Shown piece after piece: positions 17,745 through 26,224 of a stretch of DNA of 47,500 nucleotides. Origin of the DNA: Sphingomonadales bacterium (GTDB taxonomy: Bacteria > Pseudomonadota > Alphaproteobacteria > Sphingomonadales > Sphingomonadaceae); contig JADKHG010000007.1 in the NCBI GenBank assembly GCA_016721875.1, positions 1 to 47,500 of the forward strand, in the 5' to 3' direction. Under the pieces are notes generated by a model. That model had not been told where the DNA came from. It was given only the letters and a program-made list of their open reading frames with translations, and did not search any database. The first letter of the stretch is position 1. Each line of letters begins with the position of its first letter. The position numbers were made by a program, and so were the translations under genes.

Positions 17745-17917
17745 CTGCCAAGGCCGTCGAACTCCACACCCAATTGCACCGTATCCGTCGACGCGCATGG
17801 GCGCTGTCGCTGATCCTGATTGGCCTGCGTCTGCTCGCCGCCGGGGTCGAGCATCAACCCTCCGTCATTTTTGCACCTGATTCATCATTCAACTCTGAAA
17901 AGGAAATTCACTCATGA
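17741..17917 (+). CDS. Small 58-aa ORF coupled by ATGA overlaps
   Basis: ATG at 17741 overlaps the previous stop (ATGA), and its own TGA (17915-17917) overlaps the ATG of the PCuAC gene in the same way. The peptide begins MTAKAVELHTQLHRIRRRAW, has one hydrophobic stretch ALSLILIGLRLLAAG (residues about 21-35) and a polar tail ending SEKEIHS. GGAGG lies upstream (17730-17734). I recognise no family. The double overlap argues for a real or coupling cistron rather than noise; it could also be just a re-initiation bridge. Confidence 0.5.
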   Translation: MTAKAVELHTQLHRIRRRAWALSLILIGLRLLAAGVEHQPSVIFAPDSSFNSEKEIHS

Positions 17918-18402
17918 CCCTGCCCCCCCGCACCTTAGCCTTGCCCGCCTTGCTTGCTTTGGCGGCACCCCCCCTCCTCGCCCACGGCTTTGCGGCTGGG
18001 AAAATCGCTATCAGCCACCCCTGGACGCGCGAAACCGCAGCAACCCAAGTTGTCGGCGGTGGCTTCATGAAAATCACCAACAACGGCAAGACTGCCGACA
18101 GGCTGGTTTCGGCGAGCTCTCCCAATGCGCGTGAAGTGCAGATGCACACGATGAGCATGGAGGGCGGTGTCATGAAAATGCGCCAGCTGAAGGACGGCAT
18201 CGTCATTCCCGCAGGGCAGACGGTCGAACTGAAGCCTGGCAGCCTGCATGTGATGTTCATGGGGATCAAGGCGCCGTTCAAAAAGGGCAGCAAAATTCCT
18301 GCCACTTTGAAGTTCAAGCAAGCCGGATCGGTCAAGGTCCAATTTACGGTGCAAGCGGTCGGTTCGACCATGCCGATGGAGGCTGGCCATGCCCAGCATT
18401 GA
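17914..18402 (+). CDS. Periplasmic copper chaperone PCuAC
   Basis: A 162-residue PCuA(C) protein that binds Cu(I) in the periplasm and delivers it to cytochrome oxidase or to SCO. A signal peptide (TLALPALLALAAPPLLAHG) precedes the cupredoxin-like domain. The Cu(I) motif is present: Met77-His78, Met89 and His112-x-Met114 (MHTMSMEGGVMKMRQL, GSLHVMFMG). A Met/His tail (MPMEAGHAQH) may add weak copper sites. The start overlaps the 58-aa ORF, and the SCO gene starts inside the 3' end. Confidence 0.92.
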   Translation: MTLPPRTLALPALLALAAPPLLAHGFAAGKIAISHPWTRETAATQVVGGGFMKITNNGKTADRLVSASSPNAREVQMHTMSMEGGVMKMRQLKDGIVIPAGQTVELKPGSLHVMFMGIKAPFKKGSKIPATLKFKQAGSVKVQFTVQAVGSTMPMEAGHAQH

Positions 18403-19033
18403 TCCCGCACCGGAAAATCCGATGGCGCAACTGCGCAAATTACTGTGGATTGCGGTTGCGGTCGCTGTGCTGCTCGGCGGCATTCTCTATATCGGGGCAG
18501 AGCGCGCTGGACAGCGGCCAGCCGCGCAAAATGGGTTGAACTTCGGCGGACCATTCACACTGACCGCAGCCGATGGTTCGGTGCTGACCGACAAGACGCT
18601 GGCTGGCAAGCCTTATGCGATCTTCTTCGGCTTCACCCGCTGCCCCGATGTTTGCCCGACCACATTGTCGCGCATGGCGCGGCTGCGAAAGGCACTGGGC
18701 AAGGATGGCGACAAATTCGCTATCGTCTTCGTCTCGGTCGATCCCGATCGCGACAAGCCCGCCGATATTGGCGAATATGTGAAGCTGTTCGAAACCCCGA
18801 TCATCGCGGCAACGGGCACCGACGCGCAGATCGCGGCGATCCGCAAAAGCTATGGCATCTATGTCGCCAAAGTCCCGCTCGATCCGGCTGACCCCAAAGG
18901 CGACTACACCATCGACCACACTGCGGGTGTGTTCCTGATGGATGCCAAGGGGCAACTCTCCTCGATCATCGACCATGCCGAAGCGGACGAAATGGCGATC
19001 GCCAAGTTGAAGCGGCTGATCGCCGAATCTTGA
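18389..19033 (+). CDS. SCO1/SenC family copper chaperone
   Basis: A 214-residue membrane-anchored thioredoxin-fold protein for CuA-centre assembly of cytochrome c oxidase. One N-terminal helix (LLWIAVAVAVLLGGILYIGA) anchors it. The copper site is complete: Cys85 and Cys89 in CPDVCP and His177 in TIDHTAG. The start at 18389 overlaps the PCuAC gene by 14 nt; a second ATG at 18422 (MAQLRKLLW) is possible. PCuAC and SCO act in series in known systems, which fits the shared operon. Confidence 0.92.
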   Translation: MPSIDPAPENPMAQLRKLLWIAVAVAVLLGGILYIGAERAGQRPAAQNGLNFGGPFTLTAADGSVLTDKTLAGKPYAIFFGFTRCPDVCPTTLSRMARLRKALGKDGDKFAIVFVSVDPDRDKPADIGEYVKLFETPIIAATGTDAQIAAIRKSYGIYVAKVPLDPADPKGDYTIDHTAGVFLMDAKGQLSSIIDHAEADEMAIAKLKRLIAES

Positions 19034-19060
19034 AATTCGCAAAATCACAACAGGATATTG

Positions 19061-21147
19061 ATGATGAAAATCTCCACACTCTCCCTTGCAATCGCCCTTC
19101 TTTCGACAGCACCGGCATTTGCCGCCGAAAAAGAGGCGCCTTCGGCTGAAACAATCGTCGTCACCGCATCGCGCACAACCGCTACCAATAGCGGCGTAGA
19201 GGCCGAGGATGAAATCTCGACCGCGCCGGATGGTGCCGCCTTCCTCGCGCGGCAGCCCGGAATCGCGTTGATCGACAATGGCACCCTGTCGGGGCAGGTG
19301 CAGATGCGCGGGCTGTTTGGCGAGCGGTTATTGCTGCGTATCAACGGTCAGCATTTCGCCAGTGGTGGTCCCAACGCGATGGACCCGGTGATGCACTATG
19401 CGCCGATGGCGCTGATCGACCGGGTGGAAATCGCACGCGGCATTTCGCCAGTGCGTGACGGACCGGGGCTTGGTGGCGGCGTCAACACACGGTTGAAACA
19501 GGCCGCTTTCGGTGACGCTGGCAGTCTCGCCCCTCAAGTTGATGTAACCGCACAATATCGCAGTATTGATGACAGTATCGCGCTGGGAGGAATGGCGGGC
19601 ATTGCCAATGATCGCTGGCGGATTGGTGTTGTCGGTTCTTGGGAAAAGGGAGATGACACGCGCTTTCCCGGTGGTCGCATCGGTTCCACCTCCTTCAACC
19701 GCGCAGTCTATGGCGTTCATGCCGGGCTGCGCACAGGTCCGGGTGAATTTTCGGTCGAATATCGGCGGCAAGATACCGGGAAATCCGGCAACCCGCCGTT
19801 TTCGATGGATATCGTCTATTTCCATACCGATTTTCTGCGCCTCGGCTTTGAAGGCGAAGTGGCCGACGGCATCAGGCTGGAAACCCACGCCAACTATGCC
19901 GCCGTAAACCACCGCATGAACAATTACAGCCTGCGGCCGGTCGCTTCCGCAGCCGCAACGCGGCAGTCGGATACATATGCTGACACCATGGGTGCGGATG
20001 TGGCGCTGCGTTTTGGTTCGGCCGAGCGCCATGTGCGGGTTGGGGCCGATGTTGAGCTTACCGATAAAGGTTTCATGCTATACAATCCGCTGACTCCGGC
20101 CTTTTTCATTCATCCGCTTGACCATGCACGGCAAAGCCGGATTGGCGGATTTGTCGAAGGCCGCGCTGCGCTTGGACTGGTTCAGGCCGAACTGGGGGTC
20201 CGGGTTGACAAACATCATGCTGAAACCGGTACCCCGCGCACCGGTCCGGGGTTCCGGCGGGACCAACCAATTTGGCGATTGCCTTTGGCAGGACGGACCG
20301 AGACTGGTCGGGCACCAGCATCGATGCCGCATTGCGGCTATGGGCCGACATGGATGGGATCACGCCACGCCTGACGCTGGCGCACAAGACGCGCGCGCCC
20401 AGCCTTGTCGAACGCTTTTCCTGGCTGCCGACCGAAGCCAGCGGTGGGTTGGCCGATGGCAATATCTATCTTGGCTCAGCGAATATCAAAATTGAAAAGG
20501 CATGGATTGCCGAATTGGGCCTCGATTGGTCCAGCGACCGCGCCTATGCCCGCCCGGTTGTCTTCTATCGGCAGATTGACGACTATATTCAGGGCATTCC
20601 CTTTGATGCCACCCCCGGCATAGTCGACACGCCTGTGGAAATGGTCTCGGCGGCATCGGGCGACCCGACACCGCTACGCTTCGCCAATGTCGATGCACGG
20701 ATCTACGGTGCCGATATTGCCTTTGGTGCAGAGCTTTCCGGGCCGCTGCGGGTTGATGGGGTGGCGAGCTATGTGCGCGGCAAGCGCCGCGACATTTCCG
20801 ATAATCTATACCGATTCGCACCTGCCAGTGCACGCATGGCGTTGTCCTATGACACAGGCAACTGGTCGCTGTCGGTTGAGGGGCAGGCGGTCGCGCGGCA
20901 GAGCAAGGTTTCGCGCACCAACAGCGAAGCAGCTTCCAAAGGCTATGCGCTGTTGAATCTGTATGGGCATTGGTTGTTGCGTGACGGTTTGCGTCTCGAT
21001 GCCGGAATCGAGAATCTGTTCGACAAATATTATCTCGATCACCTCTCCGGATACAACCGCATCACTGGATCGGACGTTGCCGTCGGGTCGCGCCTGCCGG
21101 GTGCTGGCCGCTCTGCGTTCGTCCGGCTGCGTTGGGAGCTGCGTTAA
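19061..21147 (+). CDS. TonB-dependent copper receptor, OprC-like (frame broken near 20250)
   Basis: Outer-membrane receptor whose OprC-type features are the plug segment GQVQMRGLFGERLLLRINGQ and DPVMHYAPMALIDRVEIARG, plus the C-terminal NLFDKYYLDHLSGYNR and LPGAGRSAFVRLRWELR. The signal peptide is ISTLSLAIALLSTAPAFA. Two adjacent ATGs (19061, 19064) are possible starts; a TTG at 19058 is less likely. The first frame ends at 20374, the second carries the rest to 21147; a one-base change between about 20240 and 20270 joins them ahead of NLAIAFGRTDRDWSG. Repaired length is about 694 residues. Neighbours PCuAC, SCO and DUF2946 support copper rather than iron as ligand, an inference from context and resemblance. 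Confidence 0.82.
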
Positions 21148-21153
21148 TAATTG

Positions 21154-21183
21154 CCCGACCCACTGACGTCGCGGTGGGTCGGG
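21154..21183 (+). terminator. Intercistronic GC-rich hairpin between two receptor genes
   Basis: Perfect 10-bp stem CCCGACCCAC / GTGGGTCGGG (21154-21163, 21174-21183), 10-nt loop, no T run. It may end or attenuate the copper-unit transcript before the next receptor, or protect a processed 3' end. Confidence 0.5.
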
Positions 21184-21222
21184 TTCCTGCCGTTCAAGCA
21201 AAAAATCAGGAGGAGTAATTTC

Positions 21223-23268
21223 ATGAAAAAGGCCATGATGGCGTGCTTAGCTGCCACTGTGTTTGCCACCCCGATTCACGCCGAAGAGGCGGAATCCGAC
21301 GGCAAGGAAATCATCGTCACCGGCGTACTTGCCAATGATGACACGCCGATCAACCCCGTCCGCCTGCCACAAAGCGCGCGGGTGAGTTCACAGACGCTCG
21401 ACGCAGAGGATGTCGACAAGCGTCAGGCGCGCGACGTGTTTGATCTGCTCAACTATGGCACGGGGGTGTTCACCACCACGTCGGGCAAGAAGGCACCGGC
21501 TAACCTCAACATCCGCGGAGACGGCAATTTCGCCTTCATTATCGACGGGGCCTATGTGCCGCCGCAACTGGCCTCGCGCATCTTGCAGACGATTCCGGCA
21601 GCCGCCGTCGAAGAAGTCCGCATCGTCCGGACCTCGACCGCGCTCACGATCAACCCGCTGGTCGGGATTGTGACGCCGTCGGGCGCGCCGAACAATGGCT
21701 TCATCGTGGTGCGCACCCGCAAGCCCAAGGAAACCATGATGCTGCTGGGCATTCAGGGCGGCTCGTTCAACACGATTGGCGGCAATGCGCAGTTGGGCAC
21801 CAGGTTCAAGCTGGGCAATGCCGATGGCTATGTCCACGCGATTGGCGGAGCCTATACCACCGACGGACCCAAGGACTTCAATCTCGACAAGCATCACCAG
21901 ACGCTCGGGCTGAAGGGTGGCATTGATGCGGGGGTTGTGGCGCTCGATCTGTCCCTGCTCAAGAGCTGGGCGGGCTATGGCATAGTGCGCGGCAATGCCA
22001 AATTGCGCCCCAACACGCAGGATGACGAGTGGCGTTTTGACCGGATGGATTCGCTGATCGCCACCGCGAATGGCACGGTGCGCTGGAATGAGCAGAACAC
22101 CACGTTGCTGACGCTGGCCTACACCGAATCCAAGGGCGATTTCGTCACCAGCGACCGGCTGGCCAACGGCAACCTCGCCAACACCATCGTGCGCGACAAT
22201 GACAACAGCTTCGTGAACGCCGCTGTCCGCCACAACCTATTCCTTGGCGATACCAAGCTGCAGGCAGGCGCGGATTATATCCACTGGAAGAACCCGTCGG
22301 GCCAATATTATTATGAAGGCATTCCGCGCGAGGAAAAGGTGACGGGCTTCTTCCTGCAAGGCGATCAGGCCCTGTTTGACGGGCGGCTGAACCTCGATCT
22401 GGGTGCGCGGCTGGACCGGGTCGTGATCGTCAAGGGCATCGACTATTTCCTTGCCGGACGCGGGCCGAACGCCAATGTTCGCCAGATCCGCAATGAGAAG
22501 CTGCCGCGCGCTAAATTCTACTCCGCCGGGGCCAGTTTCAAGCTGACGTCCGACTGGCTAATCAACGCCCGCTATGGCTATTCCAGCCAGGGGCCGCGTC
22601 AGGGCGTGGTGCTCGCCAATCCGGCGATCGCGCTCAAAGGGGAAAGCCGGCAGAAATGGGAAGTCGGCTTTGACGGGCGCTTGGCTGACTGGCTGCGCCC
22701 CTCGGTCAACGCCTTTTTCATCAAGACCAACAATGAGGTGCAGCCGATCAGCTACGCCGTGGTCGCGGGGGAACAGGTTGGGCTATATGCCAATACCGAC
22801 AGCAAACGCACCGGGGCAGAGGCTATCGTACAAGGCCGCTGGGGCGCAGACGGGAGCGAAGGCGGCTACCGCGCAAGCGTGACGCATTACTTCAACGTGC
22901 TTGACCCCACCGGCCTGCTGGCGCGCACCCAGCCCAGGACGGTGGCGGAGCTGACGCTTGACCAGTCGTTCGGCGCGTGGCGGGTCGCGGGCGCGGCCAA
23001 ATATGTGTCGCGCTACGAATCCAACGCGTTCACGCGCTGCGCCGCGCCCAACCTCAACTGTGTGGCGCCGGCGATTACCTCGCCCTATCTGCCGCTGGGG
23101 GATTTCACCAATGTGGATTTCAACATCTCGCGCAATTTCGAGATGGCGGGCTCTGCCATGCGGATCACCGCAGCGGTCAAGAATCTGCTCGACGACAATT
23201 ACGAGACCAGCATCGGATACCCCAGCATCGGACGGCAGTTCAGCCTTGAACTGACGGCGGCGTTCTGA
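21223..23268 (+). CDS. TonB-dependent receptor linked to PepSY-type membrane proteins
   Basis: A 681-residue outer-membrane receptor. Start ATG 21223 follows the strong CAGGAGGAG; upstream codons to 21151 run through the hairpin and are not used. Signal peptide MKKAMMACLAATVFATPIHA; TonB-box-like EIIVTG follows. The plug has NIRGDGNFAFIIDGAYVPPQ and the barrel ends NLLDDNYETSIGYP...FSLELTAAF with a terminal Phe. The frame is intact, in contrast to the two receptors upstream. Ligand unknown; the two downstream genes (2-bp gap, then 7-bp overlap) suggest ferric-siderophore or other metal uptake with periplasmic reduction. Confidence 0.85.
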   Translation: MKKAMMACLAATVFATPIHAEEAESDGKEIIVTGVLANDDTPINPVRLPQSARVSSQTLDAEDVDKRQARDVFDLLNYGTGVFTTTSGKKAPANLNIRGDGNFAFIIDGAYVPPQLASRILQTIPAAAVEEVRIVRTSTALTINPLVGIVTPSGAPNNGFIVVRTRKPKETMMLLGIQGGSFNTIGGNAQLGTRFKLGNADGYVHAIGGAYTTDGPKDFNLDKHHQTLGLKGGIDAGVVALDLSLLKSWAGYGIVRGNAKLRPNTQDDEWRFDRMDSLIATANGTVRWNEQNTTLLTLAYTESKGDFVTSDRLANGNLANTIVRDNDNSFVNAAVRHNLFLGDTKLQAGADYIHWKNPSGQYYYEGIPREEKVTGFFLQGDQALFDGRLNLDLGARLDRVVIVKGIDYFLAGRGPNANVRQIRNEKLPRAKFYSAGASFKLTSDWLINARYGYSSQGPRQGVVLANPAIALKGESRQKWEVGFDGRLADWLRPSVNAFFIKTNNEVQPISYAVVAGEQVGLYANTDSKRTGAEAIVQGRWGADGSEGGYRASVTHYFNVLDPTGLLARTQPRTVAELTLDQSFGAWRVAGAAKYVSRYESNAFTRCAAPNLNCVAPAITSPYLPLGDFTNVDFNISRNFEMAGSAMRITAAVKNLLDDNYETSIGYPSIGRQFSLELTAAF

Positions 23269-23270
23269 CG

Positions 23271-24788
23271 ATGGCAGCCACGGCGCGGCGGCGGATCACG
23301 CTCGACAAGATCCACAAATATGCGGGCCTCGTTGCCGCGCTGTGGATGGCCGTGCTGGCGGTCACCGGCATGATGCAGCTGAACCGGCAAGGCTGGGACT
23401 GGCTGTGGGCGAGCGGCCCGGCGCTGGATGAAAGCCATGCCGGGCATGATGACAAAAACCTGTGGCGCTATCACCAGATTGATCCGGCCAACCCCGCCAC
23501 CCGCGTGGCCGGCGGAGCGGCAGGGGCGTTCCTTTCCGAAAATGGCGGCAAAGGCTGGACGCGCCTGCCCTTTGGCGACGCCCCGATCCGCAATGTGCAA
23601 GCGATGGAACCTGTGGCTGGGCCAGACGGCTGGACAGTCTATGTCGGCACCAGCGACGGCGTCTGGCGGCTGGACAGGGCGACGAAGCGCTTCGTGCCGC
23701 GGGGGCTGCAAGGCAAGATGGTCAACAGCCTCTCGGTCGAGGGAGACCGGATCATTGCCGCCGTCCGCATGTCTCAGATGTTCCAGCGCGCGCTTGATCC
23801 TGACAAAATGGCGTGGGAGTCCGTGAAGCTTGCGCCGTTGCCGCCCGACGCAGGTGCCTCCAGCGTCGATCTGGGGCGGATGCTGCAAGACATCCACGTT
23901 GGGCGTGGGCTGTTCGGCGGGATGATCGACATGATCCTGTGGAACCTGATCGCGCTCGGCCTGTTCCTGATGGCGGCGACGGGGCTCGCCTATTGGGGCT
24001 TCATGCGCTGGTGCAACCGCGCGCGGAAACGGCCCAAAGAGGCGCGGCCTTCGTCTGACGCGATGAAGCGCGCGCAAAAGGGAATCCAGTGGAGCTTCCG
24101 CGTCCATGCGATGATCATCGGCATTGTGCTTGCGCCGTTCCTGCTGCTGGTCTTCATCACCGGCATTTATCAGGATCATCGCGGCGATGTGCAGATGATG
24201 TTCCGCAAGATGACGGTGCCGTCTGCCATCCTGCCACCCGCCTATCGCGCCGGCGCCGGCTGGCAGGGGCAGGTGATGAATGTGGCACTCGCCAAGGATG
24301 GGGGCGGCGAGTTACTCGCCATCGGCAACCGGCGCGGCATGTTCGTCTCGCGCGACATGGGGCAGAGCTGGAGCCATGAAGCGGGCTTCAAAGGCCCGGC
24401 GATGCGCATGCGCAAGATTGGCGGGACATTGTACGTGCCTGGCCGGATGATGCGCCGGGTGCAAGTCCGCCGTGATGACGGCTGGCAGACGCTCGACGTG
24501 CCCAAGATGGTCGTGATGATCAACGAAATGAGCGCCGGGCCGGATGGGTCCATCTGGTGGACGCGCGACAGGAATGTTTTCAAAACGACGCTAGCCGGCC
24601 AAATGCGCGGCAAGATGCTCCATAATCCGCCTAAACTTGGCTATCTACCTTGGGCGAGCTTTGCCGCTGAATTGCATGAGGGGTCCTTGATCTCTAAACA
24701 GTGGAAATGGATCAACGATCTGTTCGCGCTGCTGGGGATCACGCTCGTCGTGACGGGTTTCTTGCGCTGGAGGAAACGTAAATGGTGA
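23271..24788 (+). CDS. PepSY-associated membrane protein with Asp-box (BNR) repeats in its loops
   Basis: A 505-residue inner-membrane protein with four helices (about 17-36, 218-245, 280-300, 478-498). Histidines sit where PepSY_TM proteins carry haem or metal ligands: His15 (KIHKYAG), His209 (QDIHVGRGLFG) and His279 (SFRVHAMI). The two large periplasmic loops do not look like PepSY domains. They contain Asp-box/BNR motifs, SENGGKGW (89-96) and a perfect SRDMGQSW in the second loop, with WRLD- and GTSDG-type propeller segments. Family members act as ferric or cupric reductases or siderophore-release factors. It follows the receptor by 2 bp and overlaps the next gene by 7 bp. Function inferred only. 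Confidence 0.75.
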   Translation: MAATARRRITLDKIHKYAGLVAALWMAVLAVTGMMQLNRQGWDWLWASGPALDESHAGHDDKNLWRYHQIDPANPATRVAGGAAGAFLSENGGKGWTRLPFGDAPIRNVQAMEPVAGPDGWTVYVGTSDGVWRLDRATKRFVPRGLQGKMVNSLSVEGDRIIAAVRMSQMFQRALDPDKMAWESVKLAPLPPDAGASSVDLGRMLQDIHVGRGLFGGMIDMILWNLIALGLFLMAATGLAYWGFMRWCNRARKRPKEARPSSDAMKRAQKGIQWSFRVHAMIIGIVLAPFLLLVFITGIYQDHRGDVQMMFRKMTVPSAILPPAYRAGAGWQGQVMNVALAKDGGGELLAIGNRRGMFVSRDMGQSWSHEAGFKGPAMRMRKIGGTLYVPGRMMRRVQVRRDDGWQTLDVPKMVVMINEMSAGPDGSIWWTRDRNVFKTTLAGQMRGKMLHNPPKLGYLPWASFAAELHEGSLISKQWKWINDLFALLGITLVVTGFLRWRKRKW

Positions 24789-25501
24789 CCAAAACCCGCT
24801 TGCACCGTTTCGCCAGCCGCCTGCACAAATGGCTGGCGCTGTTTGCTGGGGTACAGATCATTCTGTGGTTCGCGAGCGGTGCCTATATGAGCTTCATGCC
24901 CATTGAGCAGGTGCGCGGTGAGCATCTGATTGATCGGCATGCGGCAAAGCCCCTTCCGACCCAGCCGGACCTTTCGGGATTGGCCTCGGCTCTGGCGCAG
25001 CACCCCGATACCAGCTCGGTCGAACTGCTTGCAGCTGATGGTCAAAGCTTTGCCCTGCTGCATGTCGGGCATGACAAGGCTGTGCGTGTGGATAGTGCAA
25101 CGGGAGCGGTACTTCCGACGCTTGATGCCAATACGGCAACTCAGATCGTTCTAGGTGCGTGGAAGGGGACTAAACCCCGCGTCCGCGATTCCAAGCTGTT
25201 GACTACCGAACCCGGCGACTACCGGGGCGATTTGCCGGTGTGGCAGGTGCAACTGGCCGATGGTGAAAACACCCGTGCCTATGTTTCGCCTGATAGCGGA
25301 AAGATATTGGCGGTGCGAACCGACACTTGGCGCAGCTTCGATCTGATGTGGGGGCTACACATCATGGATTGGAAAGGCCGGGAGAACATCAATTCCCCGT
25401 GGCTTTTCGGTTTTGCATTGGCGGCGTTGCTGCTGGCTTTGATGGGATTGATCTTACTGGTTCTTCGCTGGCCATTGCGGCGCAGGCGGCGTCAGGCCTG
25501 A
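24782..25501 (+). CDS. PepSY domain-containing inner-membrane protein
   Basis: A 239-residue protein with two membrane helices (about 17-36 and 205-230) around a periplasmic PepSY-like domain (VWQVQLADGENTRAYVSPDSGKI pattern; strands VDSATGAVLP). His15 (RLHKW) and a His before the second helix (GLHIMDWKGRENI) match PepSY_TM-type ligands. It ends with an arginine-rich cytoplasmic tail. Translation is coupled to the BNR/PepSY protein by the 7-bp overlap at 24782-24788. The pair plus receptor looks like a metal-uptake module with reductase function (inferred). Its stop overlaps the 3' end of the convergent tetR gene. Confidence 0.8.
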   Translation: MVTKTRLHRFASRLHKWLALFAGVQIILWFASGAYMSFMPIEQVRGEHLIDRHAAKPLPTQPDLSGLASALAQHPDTSSVELLAADGQSFALLHVGHDKAVRVDSATGAVLPTLDANTATQIVLGAWKGTKPRVRDSKLLTTEPGDYRGDLPVWQVQLADGENTRAYVSPDSGKILAVRTDTWRSFDLMWGLHIMDWKGRENINSPWLFGFALAALLLALMGLILLVLRWPLRRRRRQA

Positions 25502-26115
25502 AGCCCATTGCGCAGCAAACCGTTCACGATTGCGGCGACTTCATCGACGGGGCGTTCTTCGCCCAACACGCCATAGCGAAGCCCCAGAAAGACGTTCATC
25601 CCCATAATCGCCCAAGCATGCGCCTCATCGACCGGTCCGCCAATTTCGCCGCGCGATTCGGCGGATTTCAGCCTTTCAAATATACGTTCTACTGTGGTGC
25701 CATAATGGGCGTTCCATGCATCAGGCGCGACAAATTCGGCTTCATCGATGATCCGGTAGATTTCCTTATTTTTTCGCGCAAACGACAGGAATGCGGACAA
25801 GGCGCGGCCTTCGGCGTCGATCTGGTCGCCTTTACCGGGAAGCACCGGAGCGACATAATCGCGCACTTGGCCAGACATATGGTTGACCAGCGCGCGGAAC
25901 AGTGATTCCTTTGAATCGAAATAGGTGTAGAAACTGCCTAGGGCCACGCCCGCGCGGCTGGTAATGCTGACGACAGAGCTTTCGTGAAAGCCCTTTTCGC
26001 CAAATTCCGCCGCCGCTGCATCCAACAGCGCACGCAATGTCCGTCGCCCCCTTTCGGTGCGCGGTGCCTTATCCTCTCCGGTCATTGTTGCAGCAATGCC
26101 ACGCCCGGCAACCAT
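25492..26115 (-). CDS. TetR family transcriptional regulator
   Basis: A repressor of about 207 residues with an N-terminal helix-turn-helix (LLDAAAAEFGEKGFHESSVV, then SITSRAGVALGSFYTYFDSK). The C-terminal ligand/dimerisation domain is mostly helical. ATG 26115 follows AGAGGAT; a TTG at 26121 is unlikely; a later ATG (MTGEDKAPRT) is possible. Divergent from the TonB receptor at 26225, with an operator-like palindrome between them, so it probably represses the receptor gene and perhaps itself. The effector is unknown. Confidence 0.88.
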   Translation of the reverse strand: MVAGRGIAATMTGEDKAPRTERGRRTLRALLDAAAAEFGEKGFHESSVVSITSRAGVALGSFYTYFDSKESLFRALVNHMSGQVRDYVAPVLPGKGDQIDAEGRALSAFLSFARKNKEIYRIIDEAEFVAPDAWNAHYGTTVERIFERLKSAESRGEIGGPVDEAHAWAIMGMNVFLGLRYGVLGEERPVDEVAAIVNGLLRNGLQA

Positions 26116-26137
26116 TTGCAAAAATCCTCTTCTCTGA

Positions 26138-26168
26138 AGTTGAAAGATGGTTCAACTTTCAGTATAGA
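26138..26168 (+). promoter_or_regulatory. Receptor promoter overlapped by a TetR-type palindrome
   Basis: -35 TTGAAA (26140-26145), 17-bp spacer, -10 TATAGA (26163-26168). A dyad AGTTGAA (26138-26144) / TTCAACT (26151-26157), 6-bp spacer, covers the -35 and spacer. The right half extends to TTCAACTTTCAG and would pair fully with a left half CTGAAAGTTGAA, of which one A is missing here. The position fits repression by the adjacent TetR protein. Confidence 0.6.
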
Positions 26169-26224
26169 GCAAGCAGAAAATAGCGGGACAGCCGCCATTT
26201 GGTGAGGACGGAAGAGAGGTTATT

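Noticed and set aside
13555..26224. Cobalamin riboswitches before the TonB receptors
   Set aside because: No B12-box-like sequence or extended leader was seen before any of the four receptors.
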